A stretch of 64,000 nt of DNA from G963663315 sp965208975 (GTDB lineage Bacteria; Pseudomonadota; Gammaproteobacteria; Arenicellales; Poriferihabitantaceae), in NCBI GenBank assembly GCA_965208975.1, contig CBDBQH010000001.1, positions 620,001 to 684,000 on the forward strand, written 5' to 3'. Shown one piece after another: positions 25,554-34,899 of this stretch; within the stretch, counting starts at the first letter, position 1; each line of letters begins with the position of its first letter. Below the pieces are notes generated by a model. It was not told where the DNA came from, ran no database searches, and saw only the letters and a program-made list of their open reading frames with translations. The position numbers and the translations under genes were made by a program.

Positions 25554-26457
25554 CCGCAAAGATCGGGGCGCTTCGGTCAATGGTATCCTGCTGGTTGACA
25601 AGCCAGCCGGGATTACTTCCAATAAAACCCTCCAGATTGTCAAACGGCTGCTGAATGCGCGCAAGGCGGGTCATACGGGCAGTCTGGATCCGATTGCAAC
25701 CGGGGCGCTGCCGATTTGTTTGGGTCATGCAACCCGAATATCCGGGTTACTTCTCGAATCCACCAAGCAGTACGAGGTCGGTATCCGGCTTGGAGTCACT
25801 ACGGATAGCGGTGACAAGACAGGCAGGGAGCTATCGCGAAAGGCGGTCGAATATGACGCGATGACGCTGGCTCAGGCGCTTTCCCGGTTTTCAGGAGAGA
25901 TTCAGCAGATTCCGCCGATGTTCTCGGCATTAAAACAGAATGGACAAAGGTTATACAAGCTGGCGAGGAAGGGGCTGGAAGTGAAACGTGAAGCGCGGGC
26001 GGTGACGGTGCATGATCTCTCGGTCCTCGGCATCGAGGACGATTACCTGGAGTTGCGGGTGCATTGCTCAAAAGGATTCTACATACGCAGTCTGGCGGTG
26101 GACATTGGCGAGGCACTGGGTTGCGGGGCTCATGTGGAGCGCCTGAGAAGGATAATGGTTCATGATTTTAGGATTGACCAGTGTATCAGTCTGGAGCGGC
26201 TCGAAGCCATGGAATCCTTCGAGCGCAGACAAGACCTGCTGATGCCCATGGATCAGGCGTTGCAAGGGTTGCCCGGAATTGAATTGTCACCGCGCGGCGC
26301 CAGGGCTTTTTGTCAGGGGCAATCAGTCCGTCTGCCGGAGCCTCCCCGACATTGCCCGAATCAGGAGCTGGTTCGATTGTATTGTCAGGACAGACGGTTT
26401 CTCGGACTCGGTCAGCTGGTGGACGGAGAAATCGCGCCGCGCAAGGTGTTCGCATGA
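25543..26457 (+). CDS. truB: tRNA pseudouridine-55 synthase
   Basis: 304 aa. Forms psi55 in the tRNA T arm. Catalytic Asp lies in GHTGSLDPIATGALPICLG; YEVGIRLGVTTDSGDKTG and CSKGFYIRSLAVDIGEALG are the other family motifs. Its start overlaps the rbfA stop region by 11 nt. The C-terminus has a PUA-like tail (VRLYCQDRRFLGLGQLVDG). The usual next gene, rpsO, is absent; a tRNA and uvrB follow instead. Confidence 0.96.
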   Translation: MSGNRKDRGASVNGILLVDKPAGITSNKTLQIVKRLLNARKAGHTGSLDPIATGALPICLGHATRISGLLLESTKQYEVGIRLGVTTDSGDKTGRELSRKAVEYDAMTLAQALSRFSGEIQQIPPMFSALKQNGQRLYKLARKGLEVKREARAVTVHDLSVLGIEDDYLELRVHCSKGFYIRSLAVDIGEALGCGAHVERLRRIMVHDFRIDQCISLERLEAMESFERRQDLLMPMDQALQGLPGIELSPRGARAFCQGQSVRLPEPPRHCPNQELVRLYCQDRRFLGLGQLVDGEIAPRKVFA

Positions 26458-26506
26458 ATCCGGCGTGTCCTGTTCGACTCGCCGTTGAACAGGCGCTCGC
26501 GTGAAT

Positions 26507-26582
26507 TGGCTCCCCGGGACAGGTTCGAACTGCCGACAGGGTGGTTAACAGCCACCTGCTCTACCAACTGAGCTACCGGGGA
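26507..26582 (-). tRNA. tRNA-Asn(GTT)
   Basis: 76 nt on the minus strand. The acceptor TCCCCGG pairs with CCGGGGA, then GCCA; the D arm reads AGCTCAGTTGGTAGAG, the anticodon loop CTGTTAA (anticodon GTT), and the T arm contains AGTTCGAACCT. It lies in the opposite orientation to truB and uvrB. Confidence 0.96.
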
Positions 26583-26708
26583 ACGGGGGGTATGGATACT
26601 AATTGCCGACATCCAATTGGTCAAGTGTCATTGTGTAAAAATAAGCAAAAAAATGCAGTAATTTTCAATTCTGTTCTTTTTTCCGTCCTGCTGGATTAGA
26701 ATACCGCC

Positions 26709-28736
26709 ATGTCCGCCGCGGCGAAATATCATCTGCAAAGCGCGTTCGAGCCAGCCGGAGACCAGCCGGAAGCGGTGCGTTTGTTGACCGCGGGTATCGA
26801 GAGCGGCGAGGCCTTTCAGACCTTGCTCGGCGTTACCGGGTCCGGCAAGACATTTACCATGGCGAATGTGATCGCCAATACCGGGAAACCGGCGTTGATC
26901 CTGGCGCATAACAAGACTCTGGCGGCGCAGTTGTATTCTGAAATGAGGGATTTTTTCCCGAAAAACGCGGTCGAGTATTTCGTTTCCTATTATGATTATT
27001 ACCAACCTGAAGCATATATACCCGGTTCGGATACCTTTATTGAAAAAGACGCCTCAGTCAATGATCATATTGATCAGATGCGGTTGTCTGCGACCAAGGC
27101 CCTGATTGAAAGACAGGATGTTATTATCGTGGCAACGGTGTCCGCGATTTATGGCTTAGGTGACCCGGCTGCTTATCACGGAATGATCCTGCATCTCAGG
27201 AAAGGGGATTTGATCAGCCAGCGAGCGATTTTGAAACGCCTTGCTGAATTACAGTATATCCGTAATGATCTGGAATTGCGAAGGAGTACGTTCCGGGTAC
27301 GCGGAGACGTGATTGATGTCTATCCTGCAGAATCCGAAAGACTGGCCATTCGCATACAATTGTTCGGCGATGAAGTGGAGAGTCTTTGTAAATTCGATCC
27401 ATTGACGGGCGGGGTCGAGGAGCATCTGCACCGGGTGACGGTCTATCCCAAGAGTCACTATGTGACTGCGAGGGAAACCATCCTGAATGTGCTTGACGAC
27501 ATCCGCCGGGAGCTGCGGGAAAGGCTGGCTGAGCTGCGAGACAAAAACAAGCTGGTCGAAGCGCAAAGGCTGGAGCAAAGAACACTGTATGACCTGGAAA
27601 TGATGCAGGAACTGGGATATTGCAACGGCATAGAAAATTATTCCCGTTATCTGTCTGGCCGAAACGCGGGTCAGCCGCCGCCCACTCTGATGGATTATCT
27701 GCCCGATGAGGCGCTGGTTTTCATTGATGAGAGCCATGCCACCATCCCCCAGCTCGGCGCCATGTACCGCGGCGATCGATCCAGGAAGGAGACGCTGGTT
27801 GAATACGGCTTTCGCCTGCCTTCCGCGATTGATAACCGGCCGCTTCGGTTCGATGAATTCGAGAGCCTGTTGCCGCAGACGGTTTTCGTGTCGGCGACAC
27901 CGGGGGATTATGAGGCGCAACGCATTGCTGATGTGGTGGAGCAGGTGGTGCGCCCCACTGGACTCATGGACCCGGAGATTGAAATTCGGCCGGTGAACCA
28001 TCAAGTGGATGATCTGCTTTCCCAGGTCAGGGCGCGCGCTGTGCGCGGACAACGGGTTCTGGTGACGACGCTGACCAAGCGTATGGCTGAAGATTTGACC
28101 GAATATATGCACGAACATGGGGTTCGGGTGCGCTATCTGCACTCGGACATTGATACCGTGGAGCGGGTCGAAATCATTCGGGATTTAAGAAAAGGGGTAT
28201 TCGATGTATTGGTCGGAATCAACTTGCTGAGAGAGGGGCTGGATATTCCAGAGGTTTCGCTGGTGGCGATACTCGACGCGGACAAGGAAGGCTTCCTCCG
28301 CTCCACCCGCTCGTTGATCCAGACTATTGGCCGTGCCGCGAGAAATGTGGATGGCCGGGTCATTCTATATGCCGACCAGGAAACCCGCTCCATCCGCCAG
28401 GCTTTGGCCGAAACCAACCGGCGACGGGAAAAACAGCGAAAATACAATGAAGTGCATGGTATTACCCCGAAATCAGTGATCAAGCCGGTCAAGGACATCA
28501 TTGATGGTGTGACTGCCGATGATTCGCTGCTGAACGATCTGCCCGAACGGAGTTTTGCCGAAGAAGGCGCTGAAGAAACCATACGCCAGTCGCCCAGGGA
28601 ACTCGGCCAACTGCTGAAAGGATTGGAGAAGGAAATGTATTCTTATGCGAAAAATCTGGAATTCGAAGCCGCTGCGGGAGTCCGCGACCGCATCAATCGA
28701 ATACGAACGGGGCGTTTTATGACGGATATTGCGTAG
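26709..28736 (+). CDS. uvrB: Excinuclease ABC subunit B
   Basis: 675 aa helicase-like damage-verification subunit of nucleotide excision repair. Walker A GVTGSGKTFTMANV (residues 41-54), beta-hairpin region VSYYDYYQPEAY, VFIDESHATIPQ, SATPGDYE, and RAARNVDGRVILYAD are all present; the C-terminal UvrC-binding motif is LEKEMYSYAKNLEFEAAAG. I see no clear LexA box in the preceding 125 bp, an AT-rich stretch otherwise without a gene. Confidence 0.97.
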   Translation: MSAAAKYHLQSAFEPAGDQPEAVRLLTAGIESGEAFQTLLGVTGSGKTFTMANVIANTGKPALILAHNKTLAAQLYSEMRDFFPKNAVEYFVSYYDYYQPEAYIPGSDTFIEKDASVNDHIDQMRLSATKALIERQDVIIVATVSAIYGLGDPAAYHGMILHLRKGDLISQRAILKRLAELQYIRNDLELRRSTFRVRGDVIDVYPAESERLAIRIQLFGDEVESLCKFDPLTGGVEEHLHRVTVYPKSHYVTARETILNVLDDIRRELRERLAELRDKNKLVEAQRLEQRTLYDLEMMQELGYCNGIENYSRYLSGRNAGQPPPTLMDYLPDEALVFIDESHATIPQLGAMYRGDRSRKETLVEYGFRLPSAIDNRPLRFDEFESLLPQTVFVSATPGDYEAQRIADVVEQVVRPTGLMDPEIEIRPVNHQVDDLLSQVRARAVRGQRVLVTTLTKRMAEDLTEYMHEHGVRVRYLHSDIDTVERVEIIRDLRKGVFDVLVGINLLREGLDIPEVSLVAILDADKEGFLRSTRSLIQTIGRAARNVDGRVILYADQETRSIRQALAETNRRREKQRKYNEVHGITPKSVIKPVKDIIDGVTADDSLLNDLPERSFAEEGAEETIRQSPRELGQLLKGLEKEMYSYAKNLEFEAAAGVRDRINRIRTGRFMTDIA

Positions 28737-28737
28737 A

Positions 28738-28822
28738 ACCTGCTTCGGCGATTATGCGAATGAAGTTGTCAACCAGACCGAAGATTGCCATTGAGCCGAC
28801 AATCATCAGGCTGCCATACAGG
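28738..28822 (-). pseudogene. Possible N-terminal remnant of an EamA/DMT transporter
   Basis: Minus-strand reading of the uvrB-tRNA-Arg gap gives LYGSLMIVGSMAIFGLVDNF followed by IRIIAEAGS, which looks like the first helix of DMT-family transporters. A stop lies just upstream and another at the uvrB end, and there is no start codon. A short fragment, so only weakly supported. Confidence 0.35.
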
Positions 28823-28859
28823 GTATGAGAGGGTCTTTCCCTGATACACGTTCATTACA

Positions 28860-28936
28860 TGGCGGGCCCGGAGGGACTCGAACCCCCGACCACCTGGTTC
28901 GAAGCCAGGTACTCTATCCAGCTGAGCTACGGGCCC
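28860..28936 (-). tRNA. tRNA-Arg(TCG)
   Basis: 77 nt on the minus strand. The acceptor GGGCCCG pairs with CGGGCCC, followed by GCCA; the D arm contains AGCTCAGCTGGATAGAG, the anticodon loop CTTCGAA (anticodon TCG), and the T arm GGGTTCGAGTCC. Confidence 0.95.
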
Positions 28937-28983
28937 ATATTACAAGAAAAGATGCAGGCGGTGTTTTACCTTACTTTAGAGGA

Positions 28984-30432
28984 TTAGTCGAGTTTCTTTT
29001 TTAACCATTCATTGACTTGTTTCGGATTTGCCTTGCCGCGGGTTTCTTTCATCACCTGACCGACAAAAAACCCAAGCACCTTGTGATTGCCGTCCTGATA
29101 TTGTTTAACCTGCGGCGCATTTTCCCGGATAATCAAATCCACGACCGCTTCGATCTCGGCCGTGTCGGTAATTTGTTTCAGTCCTTTGCGTTCAATGATT
29201 TCATCGACCGTTTGGGGACTGTCCCATATCAACGCAAATACTTCCTTCGCGATTTTCCCTGAAATTGTATGGTCTGCAATCCGTTGCATGAGGGCGGCGA
29301 AGCGGGCGCTGTCCAATGGGCAATGGCGGATGTCCAGGCCGGACTGGTTGAGCGCCGCGCTGCAGTCCCCCAACATCCAGTTGGCGATCATTGTGGGTTC
29401 GGCATCGCTTTTTTCGCAGACTGCTTCAAAATAATCGGCCATATTCCTGTCTGCCGTTATTTGACCGGCATCGTTGCCCGGTAGCCCGAAATCGGTTTCA
29501 AACCGTGCTTTGCGAAGCTCAGGCAGTTCCGGCAATTCCTGTCGAACCGCCTCTATAAAGCCATCTTCCAGAATCATCGCGGGCAGGTCGGGGTCCGGAA
29601 AGTAGCGATAGTCATGGGCTTCTTCCTTGGAGCGCATGGAGCGGGTTTGATTTTTGTCGGCATCGTACAGGCGGGTTTCCTGACGGATTACGCCGCCGTC
29701 TTCCAGAATGCCTTTTTGTCGTTCTACTTCATATTTGATGGCTTTTTCGACGAATCGAAATGAATTGATGTTTTTCAATTCGGTGCGAGTACCCAGCCTG
29801 GACTGCCCCTGGGGGCGGATGGATACATTGGCGTCGCAGCGAAACGACCCTTCCTGCATATTGCCGTCCGAAATGTCGAGATAGCGGATCAGGGTATGCA
29901 GTTTTCTGAGGTATGCGACGGCTTCGAGCGGACCACGCATGTCCGGTTCGGAAACGATTTCCAACAAGGGGATTCCGGCTCGATTCAGGTCTATTCCGGT
30001 CATGCCGTGATAATCTTCGTGTAATGATTTGCCGGCGTCCTCTTCAAGATGAGCGCGGGTGACGCCGATGGTTTTGACGTGATCGCCGATTTCTATCTGA
30101 ATCTCGCCACGGCCAACAACAGGCAAATCGAACTGGCTGATCTGGTAGCCCTTGGGCAAATCCGGATAAAAGTAGTTCTTGCGGGCGAAGATTGATTTGC
30201 GGTTAATCCGGGCATTGATTCCCAGCCCGAACCGCACAGCGAGTCTGACCGCTTCCCGGTTCATGACTGGCAGAGCGCCGGGCAGTGCGATACTGACATC
30301 GCATGCCTGGGTGTTGGGCGCCGCGCCGTAAGCAGTGGAGGCGCCGCTGAAAATCTTGCTGCGAGTCATTAGCTGAACATGGACTTCCAGACCGATCACC
30401 GTCTCCCATTGCGTCACGGAATCTTTCGTCAT
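28984..30432 (-). CDS. gatB: Asp/Glu-tRNA amidotransferase subunit B
   Basis: 482 aa. Kinase/tRNA-binding subunit of GatCAB, which converts Asp-tRNA-Asn and/or Glu-tRNA-Gln to the amides. The family start WETVIGLEVHVQL and motifs LPKGYQISQFDLP, HLEEDAGKSLHE, RAGIPLLEIVSEPD and RCDANVSIRP are clear; the YqeY-like tail ends KKKLD. I choose the ATG at 30432 (MTKDSVTQWE); in-frame codons further upstream overlap gatA. Last gene of gatCAB. Confidence 0.96.
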   Translation of the reverse strand: MTKDSVTQWETVIGLEVHVQLMTRSKIFSGASTAYGAAPNTQACDVSIALPGALPVMNREAVRLAVRFGLGINARINRKSIFARKNYFYPDLPKGYQISQFDLPVVGRGEIQIEIGDHVKTIGVTRAHLEEDAGKSLHEDYHGMTGIDLNRAGIPLLEIVSEPDMRGPLEAVAYLRKLHTLIRYLDISDGNMQEGSFRCDANVSIRPQGQSRLGTRTELKNINSFRFVEKAIKYEVERQKGILEDGGVIRQETRLYDADKNQTRSMRSKEEAHDYRYFPDPDLPAMILEDGFIEAVRQELPELPELRKARFETDFGLPGNDAGQITADRNMADYFEAVCEKSDAEPTMIANWMLGDCSAALNQSGLDIRHCPLDSARFAALMQRIADHTISGKIAKEVFALIWDSPQTVDEIIERKGLKQITDTAEIEAVVDLIIRENAPQVKQYQDGNHKVLGFFVGQVMKETRGKANPKQVNEWLKKKLD

Positions 30433-30451
30433 GCCGGATTTCCCCGGGCGG

Positions 30452-31906
30452 TCATTGATATTCCTCTGGAATCCGTCGATGCCAGTCTGTTTCGAGCTGG
30501 AATTGATGGGCGGCATTCAGCAACGTGGCTTCATCCAGATAACGTCCAATCAGATGAAGTCCCACGGGCAGTCCCTGACTGTCAAAGCCGGCTGGAAGGG
30601 ACAGCGCCGGCAAACCGGCCAGATTGGCGGAATTGGTGAAAATATCGTTCAGATACATGGCAACCGGATCATCGTTTTTTTCGCCCAGGGCGAAGGCGGT
30701 GGCCGGGGTCGTTGGGCCGAGAATGAAATCACATTTCTCAAATGCGCGGCTGAAATCGTCCGCAATCAGGCGTCTCAGCTTTTGCGCTTTGACATAGTAA
30801 GCGTCATAATAGCCGCTGGACAGGACATAAGCGCCAATCATGATTCGCCGTTGCACTTCCTCGCCGAAACCTTCGGCACGGGTTTTTTCATACATATCGA
30901 CGAGATCATCATATTGTTCGGTGCGGTAACCATAACGCACTCCGTCAAAACGTGACAGATTGGACGACGCTTCAGCCGGCGCCAGAACGTAATAACAGGG
31001 GATGCCGGCCCGACTGTTCGGCAATTCGACTTCGATGGTTTTCGCGCCCATGGATTCGAGTTGTCTGATACTCTGCTGGATAATGGCGGCGACTTCGCAA
31101 TTCACGCCATCGTCAAAAAACTCCCTCGGCAAGCCAATGATCCTGCCGGCGATCGAATGATCGACAATACTGCAATAATCCGGCGTTTCCAGTTGCAGGG
31201 AGGTCGAATCCCGCGGATCAAATCCGGACATGGCTTCCAATACCATGGCCGCGTCCTGTGCGCTGGTTGCCAGGATACCGCCCTGATCCAAAGAGGAGGC
31301 AAACGCGATCATGCCATAGCGCGACACTCTTCCATAACTCGGTTTGATTCCGGTGAGTCCACAGAATGCGGCGGGCTGGCGAATTGAGCCGCCGGTATCG
31401 CTGGCCGACGCAACCGGCGCCAGACGCGCGGCGACAGCGGATGCTGAGCCTCCCGAACTGCCGCCTGGAACACGCTTCTTGTCCCATGGATTAGCCACTG
31501 CGCCAAAATAACTGGTTTCGCAGGAAGACCCCATTGCAAACTCATCCATGTTGGTTTTGCCCAGTGTCACCATGCCGCGGGCGTTTAATTTATCCACCAC
31601 AGTCGCGTTATAAGGCGATTTGAAGTTGTGCAGCATTTTCGACCCGCAGGTGGTCAATACCCCTTGCGTACAGAACAGGTCTTTATGAGCGATTGGAATG
31701 CCGGTCAACTGTCCGCCGGCGCCGGCTGACAGGAGCCGGTCCGAGGCGCTGGCCTGTGCCAGCGCGATTTCATCGGTGGTCGTAATAAAGGCATTCAGAG
31801 CGGACGCTTTGTGAATACGCTCAAGGAAGTGTCGAGTCAATTCGACGCTGGAATATTTCCTTTTACGCAGGGATTCACTATGCTCCCGCAGTGTGTAGGT
31901 GTGCAT
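30452..31906 (-). CDS. gatA: Asp/Glu-tRNA amidotransferase subunit A
   Basis: 484 aa amidase-signature enzyme that releases ammonia from glutamine for transamidation. The Ser-cisSer-Lys triad lies in IPIAHKDLF, PGGSSGGSASAVAARL and SDTGGSIRQPAAFCG. It lies 14 nt downstream of gatC and 19 nt before gatB, the standard order. Confidence 0.97.
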   Translation of the reverse strand: MHTYTLREHSESLRKRKYSSVELTRHFLERIHKASALNAFITTTDEIALAQASASDRLLSAGAGGQLTGIPIAHKDLFCTQGVLTTCGSKMLHNFKSPYNATVVDKLNARGMVTLGKTNMDEFAMGSSCETSYFGAVANPWDKKRVPGGSSGGSASAVAARLAPVASASDTGGSIRQPAAFCGLTGIKPSYGRVSRYGMIAFASSLDQGGILATSAQDAAMVLEAMSGFDPRDSTSLQLETPDYCSIVDHSIAGRIIGLPREFFDDGVNCEVAAIIQQSIRQLESMGAKTIEVELPNSRAGIPCYYVLAPAEASSNLSRFDGVRYGYRTEQYDDLVDMYEKTRAEGFGEEVQRRIMIGAYVLSSGYYDAYYVKAQKLRRLIADDFSRAFEKCDFILGPTTPATAFALGEKNDDPVAMYLNDIFTNSANLAGLPALSLPAGFDSQGLPVGLHLIGRYLDEATLLNAAHQFQLETDWHRRIPEEYQ

Positions 31907-31920
31907 GGCGTGAAAACGGC

Positions 31921-32208
31921 TTATTCGATCACTCTGGGGACGAGATAGAGTCCGTTTTCTACAGCCGGCGCAATTTCCAGATACGCCTGCGTCTGAGCGC
32001 TTGCTGTCACCCGGTCTTCCCTCAATATCAGCGCTGTATCCTGGGGGTGGGACATGGGTTCAATGCCGCTGGTGTCAATCTGGTTCATTTGTTCAATCAG
32101 CTCCAGAACCCGGGACAGTTGGGTCGCACAGGAACGCGCCTGCTGATCTTCCATTCTGAGTCTTGCCAGTTTTGCAATGTGAGTAATTTCAATCGGCGTC
32201 AATGACAT
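31921..32208 (-). CDS. gatC: Asp/Glu-tRNA amidotransferase subunit C
   Basis: 95 aa. A small wrapping subunit; SLTPIEITHIAKLARLRM at the start and MSHPQDTALILREDRVT near the middle are typical. First gene of gatCAB, transcribed divergently from mreB across a 166-bp region. Confidence 0.93.
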   Translation of the reverse strand: MSLTPIEITHIAKLARLRMEDQQARSCATQLSRVLELIEQMNQIDTSGIEPMSHPQDTALILREDRVTASAQTQAYLEIAPAVENGLYLVPRVIE

Positions 32209-32268
32209 AATATCGGGTTTACGGGAATGGTTACGAAAACTTCACGAACTTACCACAACAATAAGTGG

Positions 32269-32297
32269 TTGAATAGTATGACCTGGATTGGTAAGCT
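32269..32297 (+). promoter_or_regulatory. Possible mreB promoter
   Basis: TTGAAT (32269-32274), 17 nt, TAAGCT (32292-32297) in the gatC-mreB divergent region. ACCAC...GTGGT (32252-32269) forms a short inverted repeat just upstream. The -10 match is weak. Confidence 0.35.
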
Positions 32298-32374
32298 ATA
32301 CACAGAATTTTATGTGGCGCGATTGCTTCAGGTTCCACTTTTTCTCTTTATCTTTATCCGGAATTCTCAAAATC

Positions 32375-33433
32375 ATGTTCAAGCACCTGATTGGTCTTTT
32401 TTCCAATGATCTGGCAATAGATCTTGGTACGGCAAATACCCTGATTTATGTCCGTAACAAGGGAATCATCCTGAATGAGCCCTCTGTTGTAGCGATCAAG
32501 GAGTCAGCCAGTCATAACGGCACGAGAAGCTATGGCGCCAAGAGTGTCTTGGCCGTTGGTCATGAGGCCAAGCGCATGCTGGGTCGAACACCGGGAACCA
32601 TCAAGGCGACGCGCCCGATGAAGGATGGGGTCATCGCTGATTTCAACGTCACGGAAGATATGCTGAAGTATTTTATCCGCAAAGCCCAGGAAAACAAGCT
32701 TTTTTCGAGTCCGAGGATTATTATCTGTGTGCCTTGTGGTTCAACCCAGGTGGAGAGACGGGCGATCAGCGAATCCGCTACCGGCGCTGGCGCCCGGGAA
32801 GTTTACCTGATTGAAGAACCCATGGCGGTCGCTATTGGCGCCAATCTCCCGGTCGCCGAGCCGACTGGCTCCATGGTGGTCGATATCGGCGGCGGCACAA
32901 CGGAAGTGGGCATCCTGTCGCTGGGTGGTATGGTTTATTCAAGTTCCCTGAGGATTGCCGGTGATTCTCTTGATGAGGCAATTATCAATCACATGCGGCA
33001 ACGTCACGGAGTCTTGATCGGTGAATCTACAGCTGAGCGCATTAAACATGCCATAGGGACTGCGTGGTCGGAGTCCGAACACAAGGAAATGGAAATCAAG
33101 GGTCGGGATATTACCGAAGGACTGGCGCGCGGCTTGCTGATTACCAGCGAAGAGATTTATGAGGCGATCAATAACTCGATTCAGCAAATTGTTCAGGCCA
33201 TCAGACAGGCGCTGGAAAAGGCGCCGCCGGAATTGAGCGCCGACATCAGTGAGCAGGGAATGGTGATCGCTGGCGGTGGCGCCTTGCTGCGAGATATGGA
33301 CATGCGGTTGATGCAGGATATTGGCCTGCCGGTGATCCTGGCTGAGGAACCCTTGAGTTGTGTGGTTCGCGGCTGTGGTCGCGCCCTGGAAGAAATGGAT
33401 GTGATCGGTGATATATTTGCAAGTGACGGCTGA
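32375..33433 (+). CDS. mreB: Rod shape-determining protein MreB
   Basis: 352 aa actin-like filament protein that guides the elongasome. The ATG at 32375 gives MFKHLIGLFSNDLAIDLG, the canonical N-terminus; an earlier in-frame start at 32288 would add an unlike 29-residue tail. Phosphate loops DLAIDLGTANTLIYV and VVDIGGGTTEVGIL and the GGGALLRDMD segment are present. First gene of a long cell-shape operon. Confidence 0.97.
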   Translation: MFKHLIGLFSNDLAIDLGTANTLIYVRNKGIILNEPSVVAIKESASHNGTRSYGAKSVLAVGHEAKRMLGRTPGTIKATRPMKDGVIADFNVTEDMLKYFIRKAQENKLFSSPRIIICVPCGSTQVERRAISESATGAGAREVYLIEEPMAVAIGANLPVAEPTGSMVVDIGGGTTEVGILSLGGMVYSSSLRIAGDSLDEAIINHMRQRHGVLIGESTAERIKHAIGTAWSESEHKEMEIKGRDITEGLARGLLITSEEIYEAINNSIQQIVQAIRQALEKAPPELSADISEQGMVIAGGGALLRDMDMRLMQDIGLPVILAEEPLSCVVRGCGRALEEMDVIGDIFASDG

Positions 33434-33538
33434 CCAGACCGGATATTCAGCGTAAGTGTCGCGCCGCCCGAACGTTTTACCTGTTGACCGGATTAGCTGG
33501 TTGAATTGTTGTTTGTATGTCGGTAATCCGGGTTCGTG

Positions 33539-34405
33539 ATGGCCAGTTACAACCGTAACTTTCCGATCAATCGGTTGGTCTTCTTTTTCCTGCTATCCAC
33601 CGGATTGATGACCGTTGATCATCAAACTGACCTGCTTGCCCCGGTTCGGGTTACTGCTTCGGTGATCAATATCACATTCGAATCCGTTGTCCGGTTTCCG
33701 TACAATACGGTCGCTTTGTTACGGCGACATTATCCGGATGATGCGCTGTACCGGAGATTCCGCGAGCTTCAACGCGAACAGGCGATTCTCAAGACCCGGC
33801 TACAACGGTATGAGGCGCTGGAACTGGAGAATCGGCGTCTCACCAAACTACTGGGATCGACCGGAAGTTACACCGAACAGGTTCTGCTGGCGGAAATAAT
33901 AGAGGTGGGCCATGAGTCCTACAACCAGAGTATCGTACTGAACCGGGGCGTGGAATCAGGAGTTTATCCAGGTCAGCCTGTGCTCGCGCCTGAAGGAGTG
34001 CTCGGACAGGTCTCAACAGTAGGTCTTGGAAGGAGTGTGGTGACCCTGATTACCGATCCGAGTCACGGCCTGCCTGTCCAGATTCAGAGGAATCAGGCGC
34101 GAGCCATCGTCCAGGGCGCCGGACAGACCGATCGTGTCGAGGTGCCCAGCCTGATCAGCCGCTCGGACATTCGTCTGGGTGACGTGCTGGTTACTTCCGG
34201 CATGGGCGGACGTTTCCCGATTGGCTACAAGGTTGCCGAGGTGACCGAGATTGTTGAGGATGTCAGTGAACCATTCATGAAGATTTCGGCGTCAACCATC
34301 GCGAAAATCGGGCTGGTCAGGGAGGTGCTGTTGTTGTGGAACCCCGCTCACGCCGCTCCTTTTATATCTCCCGCTCCTGAAGATTCATTCGAGCCCGGGC
34401 CATGA
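33539..34405 (+). CDS. mreC: Rod shape-determining protein MreC
   Basis: 288 aa. A bitopic membrane protein with one N-terminal helix (LVFFFLLSTGLMTVD), a coiled coil (LQREQAILKTRLQRYEALEL) and the periplasmic beta-domain pair (LNRGVESGVYPGQPVLAPEG and ITDPSHGLPVQIQRN). A GTG three nt earlier is the alternative start. Lies 105 bp after mreB and overlaps mreD by 4 nt. Confidence 0.95.
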   Translation: MASYNRNFPINRLVFFFLLSTGLMTVDHQTDLLAPVRVTASVINITFESVVRFPYNTVALLRRHYPDDALYRRFRELQREQAILKTRLQRYEALELENRRLTKLLGSTGSYTEQVLLAEIIEVGHESYNQSIVLNRGVESGVYPGQPVLAPEGVLGQVSTVGLGRSVVTLITDPSHGLPVQIQRNQARAIVQGAGQTDRVEVPSLISRSDIRLGDVLVTSGMGGRFPIGYKVAEVTEIVEDVSEPFMKISASTIAKIGLVREVLLLWNPAHAAPFISPAPEDSFEPGP

Positions 34406-34899
34406 ACAGGTATCGTTTCAGGCATTCTCCTTACGGATTTGTTGCGGCCACATTGGCGCTCGGCCTGGCGCTGAATCTGCTCAGCTATTTCGAGTGGATG
34501 AAATATGCAAAACCGGATTGGGTATTGCTGATCCTGTTTTACTGGTGTCTTGAAATTCCGGACAGAATCGGTGTCGGTTGCGGCTGGATTACCGGATTGA
34601 TGGTCGATATACTGAATTATTCCCTGTTCGGACAGCATGCCCTGGCCAAGGCGTTCGTCGCTTTTTTCGCCGTGACTGCGAGTGGCAGGATACGGGGATA
34701 TGATATGTGGAAACAATGCGTTGTGGTCTTCTTGATCGCCTCGATTGACTTGGGCGTCACTGTGCTGATAGCGAATCTCACGGTCAGTACCGAGATTCGG
34801 CTGATTTACTGGCAGTCGGCGTTGATGTCGGCCCTGGTCTGGCCTGTCATCTATGTGCTCCTGCGTTTTGTGAGACACCAGGTGAGAGCCGGGTCATGA
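34402..34899 (+). CDS. mreD: Rod shape-determining protein MreD
   Basis: 165 aa, five predicted membrane helices, ATG overlapping mreC's stop as ATGA. Sequence conservation in this family is low; the call rests on GWITGLMVDILNYSLFGQHA (the G...D.L..SL.G.HA signature) and on the position between mreC and the PBP2 gene. Confidence 0.93.
   Translation: MNRYRFRHSPYGFVAATLALGLALNLLSYFEWMKYAKPDWVLLILFYWCLEIPDRIGVGCGWITGLMVDILNYSLFGQHALAKAFVAFFAVTASGRIRGYDMWKQCVVVFLIASIDLGVTVLIANLTVSTEIRLIYWQSALMSALVWPVIYVLLRFVRHQVRAGS

Noticed and set aside
26583..26708. LexA box before uvrB
   Set aside because: No convincing CTG-N10-CAG match in the interval.
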